Assembly: GCA_037447655.1 (NCBI GenBank)
Contig: JBBHKE010001487.1
Coordinates: forward strand, 1 to 64,000
Length of the DNA: 64,000 bases
Origin: Zygnema cylindricum
Lineage: Eukaryota; Streptophyta; Zygnematophyceae; Zygnematales; Zygnemataceae
Direction: 5' to 3'
In this document: positions 59,037 through 64,000 of the stretch, in pieces
How the letters are laid out: each line of letters begins with the position of its first letter
Position numbering within the stretch: the first letter of the stretch is position 1
Position numbers and translations under genes: made by a program
The notes under the pieces: model-generated
The model's database searches: none
Seen by the model: the letters and a program-made list of their open reading frames with translations, nothing else
What the model was told of the DNA's origin: nothing

Positions 59037-60887
59037 TTATTGACTGTCAAAATCTTGAATATTTTGGAGGAATTCTCTTGCCCTTGGGCAAGGAGGTTCC
59101 ACTACCTCGCCGTCAAAGTGGTTGCTGTGCTTGGTGATTATTGCTTGTAGTTGTTGTGTGAGCATGCCTTCTTCCCATTGTCTGTCACGTAAGGACAACC
59201 CACATTGAATCATTGCCTTCCTCGCATAACTCATCCCGTTTTTGTCTCTCATCGCATTAACCTCTCGGATAGAGTCCCTTGCCAATTTTTAAAAAAGGGC
59301 CTTACCGGGTCCAACCAATTTTCCAGACCATCCACAACTCAAAGGTTTAGCCCATTGCTCGGTTTCAATTCCTCTCGCCTTCCAACTATCCATAGCGAGT
59401 TCATACGTCCTTGATTTTAGAAATGACGAAGGAGTTGGCCAGTTGAACCAGATGCGTTGCATTGGGATGGAAGAAATATAAAACGGTGTTTTTTGCCGTT
59501 AGAACTCGATCCAACTCATCCGACATGTTGTGACCTCCACAATTGTCTTAGAACATAATTTTTTATCGTCCTTCTCGGTCCCCTTGATAAGACCTCCCCT
59601 CTTCAAACCATTGCGGGAACACCGTTTTCTCATGCTAACCCTTCGGACCGGTCTGGTAACAAACATATGAAAAGGTTTTTAATGGACAAAAAAAGGAAAT
59701 AATTAACACCTTATATTGCATAAATAAGTTTGTACTAACGGGAAAGTAAGCTACGTATACAATAGGTATCTTGTAATAGGAGGCATTATTTACGATGAGA
59801 AGAGTGAGATAATTAGAGAAATAAAAAGTCAGAATTTAAAGTGGGAGAGAGAGGGATATAAAGAGGGAAGGTAGATATACATAGATATAAATAAGTATTA
59901 GAAATAGTGATAGAGAAGACTGAGACCTTCATGAAAGACATAAAAAAACATTAAAAATAGAGTCAATAAATTAGAGTAGGGGAAAAAAATACACCTGGGA
60001 CGGTGTGGTAAGCCTTGTATTGGGTAATTTCTGCCACGATTTGCAAAAATTATTATCGGGCTCTCGATCCGTGCGTTCACCCCTACTTTAATTCGTACCA
60101 TGAGAGTCATCGATTCACCTCCTCCGGTGACGTCGCTGTATTTCACCACATCATCCCCTCCAAACCTCAATGTCTTCCCGTTATCGGTGTTAACGATCAC
60201 ATGTGTTTCATCCATGTTTTCCACTAAATCTTCATTGAAAATTCCTGATATTCACCAGACATCAAACCATAACAAAAAAAAAATCGTAGTTTGTTAGTAT
60301 ATGTCATTAGGTAGGAAATAAAGCGAAAACAAAAGACTTTACAAATAAAGGAAAGAATTTTAAAACAGTTTCAAATCAATAGTGGTATAAAGTAAACGAA
60401 TGCTCACCGGATTGAAAACCTCATTTTAGTACGCCCATGTGAAAGGCTACGGTCCGCTCGATGTAGTCTTCTTTTTCGGGACTACATTGCAATTTTCCCT
60501 TTTGGGCACGCACAACGATGTTGTGTTTTTCCTGACACCTTTGCACCTACCTTCTATTGATTATTTGATGTATTTCGGACCCATCGTTATTGAACCATTC
60601 CGGGCCGTTGTCTTTTCTCCTTCGTCTTATTATGTCCCTTACGATGTCTCTGAGAATTGTAGTGGACATCTTCATACCCGCCTTTTTAAACCGTTGGAAA
60701 ATCTCAAGTAACTCTTCATGTATAATCGTGACCCACTCGGCTTCCTTCCTTCCTCGTCCCGGCAATGCCTTGGTAACCACCACAGATCTCGTCCCAAAAC
60801 TCGAAGAAGAGAATGTCCGTGTTGTCTGTGGTATCCCATCAAGCAGGGACCTATTTTCTACCCACCTTCGCTTGGCCTTTTGATACC
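59037..60887 (-). pseudogene. DDE transposase pseudogene
   Basis: Read leftward. An exon from about 60887 (after a TTTGTGTATAG acceptor) to 60551 (AAG/GTAGGT donor) encodes GRGRKEAEW and a helical EELLEIFQRFKKAGMKM segment. The next, from about 60247 to about 60005, encodes IFNEDLVENMDETHVIV, the first catalytic aspartate of a DDE superfamily nuclease, and GGGESMTLMVRI. Further on are DNCGGHN (second aspartate region) near 59545 and ATHLVQLANSFVI near 59450, where the expected third acidic residue is an asparagine. A C-terminal frame ends at 59037. Several stops occur. The pattern is that of the DDE_1/pogo-like transposases common in oomycetes and some plants. Confidence 0.68.
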
Positions 60888-61413
60888 CTATACACAAAAA
60901 ATAAAGAAAGAAAGAAAAAGTAAATTTCAGTGTGTGTATCACTTAATTAATCGTAATGTTATGCAGACTACCAATTAAAAGTGACACTTAAAAGAAACAG
61001 GAAATATTCAGCGACGATGTGTTTTCGTCGCAGATTTAGCGACGAACGACTCTCGTTGTTAGTTCAGCGACGGGACATTTTTTCTTCGTAAACACTGATG
61101 ATATGTAGTCGTTTGCCAACCACCGATGAGACATTGTCGAAGTTCATCAATAAACTAGCGACGACAGTGCCTTGTCGCTGAACCGTCAATGAGGAATATA
61201 AAACCTAATATCAACATCAACAAGACCAATGAAAGAGTTAAAAAAAAAATTTACATACGGAATGTGAGGAAAGGGGAGAGGGAGATGAAATTCATACAGA
61301 TAGGGACAAAGGATAAACAAGCAAAACAATGTGCACTCAATGTTGGTTGAGAGAGCAATCGGGATACTTCTCCATCAAATGAAAGGCATAAATATGACCT
61401 TCATCATCTCCCA

Positions 61414-62541
61414 TCAACGTCGCCTAACTCTTGCAATCTCTAGGGTCAAGTTTTTAATCAAGCGACGAACCTCTATCATGGCTACTTCTTGAGCCACCAT
61501 CATGTGATTGAGATGATCAACTTCATTACTCAATTGTTCTATTTCCGCTGGTGAAGGGGGCTCATTGATAGGTGGGACCGTCGGAATTTCCCAAAAATAT
61601 GTACGTCTCACTTGTACATTTCGAAAGTGTTGTACAACCGCACTTCGGGCATCTAGAAATTCGTTTAGATCTGGAGTAGGAATTGCACGACGAAAAATAG
61701 TGAATGATCGTGGGTCCCAAGGGTGATAATGGCGCATTAATTCTGGCACATCAATTTCGAATCCGTTCACTCGACGGACAATCCATGTGAAACGGTCATC
61801 ATTAAGTTGAAAATGCCTAATGTATGGGAAATTAGATGCATGGTTGTAAGATGCGATATACAACCATGTTGTGTGGGCTGGGACATCCGGAGAGATGTCG
61901 AGGATTTTTGGGACGGAGGTCAACCACCGGTCGATGGGCCAAGACTCCCCGTAACGCCAATAATTCGGCTAATCCTTGACCAGGATGGTAATGGGCCGCC
62001 GTTGGTCGGAAGCCATCCATGGCCTCATCTCTGACGGGAGGCGGAAAAAATCAGTCGCGTTTTCCTCTGGGACGGGAACTTCATGGTCGAGTGGAGTTTG
62101 AGCCGGTTGTACTGCCATGAGATCTCTTTCACGGTTTGGCAAAAGAAGAAAACCCACGACCTCGTCTTTGTCAACATACTCTTCCTCCATGCGTCTTTCC
62201 GAGCTCTCTAAAGATTGGTCGTCTGAGGTTGTGGGGTCGTCGTCGTATTTTGTCACTGGAATATCTTACGGTTGGGTTTTTTCCGTCACATCCTCCTCTT
62301 CCAAAGGCTCATCCCCATCCTCTATAGACTCGTCCGTCTCGGTTCCTCAGGGGTCATAATCTTCATCGACTTCCTTACCCCTTTCTACTTTCCAGACAAC
62401 TACTTCCTTCGCTCCAACCCTTTCATCGTGTAACCCCCCCTCCGACACACTTCGCGTAACTACCATGTCTATCCCCGTTCTTTCCCTTCCCACCTCTTCG
62501 GATTCCTTCGTCTTGTCTAATTGAACATCCGATTCCTCCAC
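61414..62541 (-). pseudogene. Transposon accessory protein frame, function unknown
   Basis: Three segments (62541-62347, 62256-61969, 61923-61414) lie in one minus-strand frame separated only by stop codons, so they look like one former protein of ~375 residues. The N-terminal part is very acidic (ESIEDGDEPLEEED, MEEEYVDKDEVV). The C-terminal part is better conserved in character, with YNHASNFPYIRHFQLNDD, RFTWIVRRVNGFEIDVP and YHPWDPRSFTIFRRA, then a coiled-coil-like helix to the end. I recognise no family. Its position upstream of the transposase on the same strand suggests that it belongs to the same element, or that it is a separate gene captured by it. Confidence 0.45.
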
Positions 62542-64000
62542 CTTCCTCTATACAAGCTCTATTCCAACCCTTTCCCTTCCACCCTCCTCCATTGCCACCC
62601 TATTCCTTGATACGTCGTCAGTTGCCTCCCTCTCTCTTACTACGACCTCCGCTCTCGGTATTTCCTGCCCAGTCGCCTTTACCACATCCCGTACACTAAG
62701 AGACTCCTCCCTTTCTCTATTTAAATCCTCCCTTCATTCTACCATTTTCTCCCGCCTCCTCAGCCAACCTTTGCCTTTCTTGCGCCTCCGCTATTTCCCT
62801 TGCCCTAACCAGTTAAGCGCCTTCCTCACGTTCTCTTTCTACACCCTCCCCTACCACTATCTCCCTTTCTTATAACTGCCTCCCTTTCCCTCACTAAGTT
62901 CTCCCCTTTTGGTATATCACCCCCCACCTCGGTTTTCGTCAGTTGTGGATGATATCGTCGCTGAATGGCAGAGCGCGGTCGTTTGAATGGTCGTCGGCCG
63001 CCCTCTATGGAGAATAAAACCAGATGCGTACTCGGAAACTAAGCAGTCATACAATTGAGATATACAAAAATAAGGCAAAACACACACTTTTACCCTAATA
63101 TCTGTGATCTAGCCGCCTTCCACTATTTTGTGAGTGTTAGACTAAATAACCGTTGTCCCTTGCGACTCATGAAGCGACGTTCAAGCGACAACACAATGTT
63201 GTCGACCGTTCAAATGTATTCGAGTTTCCCAACTGTGAATCGACTAAACACCGTCGTCGCTCGCTAATTTCATTCGAGAATACCTGCGTTGGAGTTAGTG
63301 AACTGATGTCGTCGCTGGTTCAGTCGAAACGACGAACCACTATCGTCCGTCATTCGCACTTTCGATCTAACGAGGTGTCCTCATCCACTCACTAAATTCC
63401 TCGTACCCATCATTGAAGCGACGACATGATGTTGTCGCCTACAGCATGATAAGGCACTGTCATCGATCGTTCACCGACCCAAAAAGGAAATCGTATGACA
63501 TGTGGAAGAGAAGACAAATAAATATGAAACTCTGAGACCTCCATAAGTCCTCAGAGTGGACAGCTTCCAAGAAGCCTCTAGGATAATCCTGACCCCTTTG
63601 TGTTTAAGCAAAAATAACTGCTACCCTGGCAGACAAAAACTCTGATCAACTTCACCCCTGTGAAGACAAGACTCCCCTGAGTCGATAGCAAAAAGAATCT
63701 CTGAATTTGCTCCCCTGAGCAGTAAGTTATGGAGGGTCAAAGTTGCCCTTTTGTACAGAAGCTCTTTGGGAGAGGGGGTCCTATCTTCTAATTTTTCTAA
63801 GTCCTATCTCTCTCACAGACTCTATCTACTGATGTACAGAACCAATCAGAATTGAGTTCCGTACGTAAAAGTACAGCTGCCGGTGTACTTTATGTACGGA
63901 CATTGTACGACATGGCCAAAATGTCGACACATGTCAAATCCGGATTCGGTGATATAATCTCCGGAGATTCCACAATCCAACGGAATTTCGCCACGCGTCA
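62542..64000. other. Right end of the window: decayed repeat DNA
   Basis: From 62542 to 62940 the minus strand is rich in E/R/K-type codons but full of stops, probably an extension of the acidic accessory frame. The hairpins listed for the transposon region lie at 63184-63438. From 63440 to 64000 I see no gene; the sequence has an LTR-like texture but I found no ends. Confidence 0.4.

Larger units (their letters stand above)
58134..63438 (-). mobile_element. DNA-transposon region with GCGACGA hairpins
   Basis: Short inverted repeats built on AGCGACGA...TCGTCGCT mark this region: 58134-58158, 58271-58295, 61010-61032, about 61157-61179, 63184-63207 and 63418-63438. Between them lie a minus-strand DDE transposase pseudogene (60887-59037) and an accessory frame (62541-61414). 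Clusters of short repeats near the ends are typical of transposase-binding subterminal repeats, but I found no clean terminal repeat or target duplication, so the true ends are uncertain. Confidence 0.5.

Overview
The window is nuclear DNA from a streptophyte plant, most likely a charophyte green alga or an early-diverging land plant. Three things point there: (i) a spliced TALE/BELL-class homeobox gene; (ii) a plant-type GT61 glycosyltransferase with GT-AG introns; and (iii) a Ty3/gypsy retrotransposon carrying a cytosine-5 DNA methyltransferase, an arrangement reported in charophytes and, independently, in dinoflagellates. The species is inferred, not shown. There are three recognisable host genes; much of the rest is mobile DNA, mostly decayed, plus long stretches in which I recognise nothing.

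Layout. 1-1452: retrotransposon debris, including a gag-pol fragment of the same gypsy family found intact further on. 1503-1892: two small tandem duplications. 2732-3897: the last two exons of a GT61 glycosyltransferase. 5255-5822: a MITE. 6917-24442: a nested transposon cluster. It starts with a plus-strand Ty1/copia element (LTR, leader, decayed gag-pol) cut at 11336. Then comes the DNMT-bearing gypsy element (gag, protease, methyltransferase, RT, RNase H, truncated integrase), bounded by 953/954-bp arms in INVERTED orientation. A minus-strand gypsy remnant follows, then a second copy of the copia LTR and leader. 24570-26200: a minus-strand non-LTR RT pseudogene. 26672-29765: a non-autonomous DNA transposon with ~360-380-bp terminal inverted repeats and an 8-bp target duplication, holding a nested MITE.

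31241-39998 is the main host gene: eight exons encoding an ~1180-residue BELL-like homeodomain protein. Its first intron is unusual, with a long pyrimidine tract followed by ~0.9 kb of degenerate GTGAGAAATT-type repeats. 42627-44166 holds two MITEs fused head to head. 45840-47141 is a complete three-exon gene for a CipC-like (DUF3759) protein, a family known mainly from fungi, with a TATA box upstream. 49263-57687 is built of transposon-like DNA and a ~3.55-kb direct duplication. 58134-63438 is a DNA-transposon region: a decayed minus-strand DDE transposase, an accessory reading frame, and scattered GCGACGA hairpins.

The most interesting object is the retrotransposon that carries its own DNA methyltransferase between protease and reverse transcriptase (about 16150-17050). 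This copy is dead: three in-frame stops, an in-frame loss of the RT catalytic aspartates and a truncated integrase. Its domain order is nevertheless fully readable. The near-identical inverted arms around it suggest that a recent rearrangement produced the present structure.
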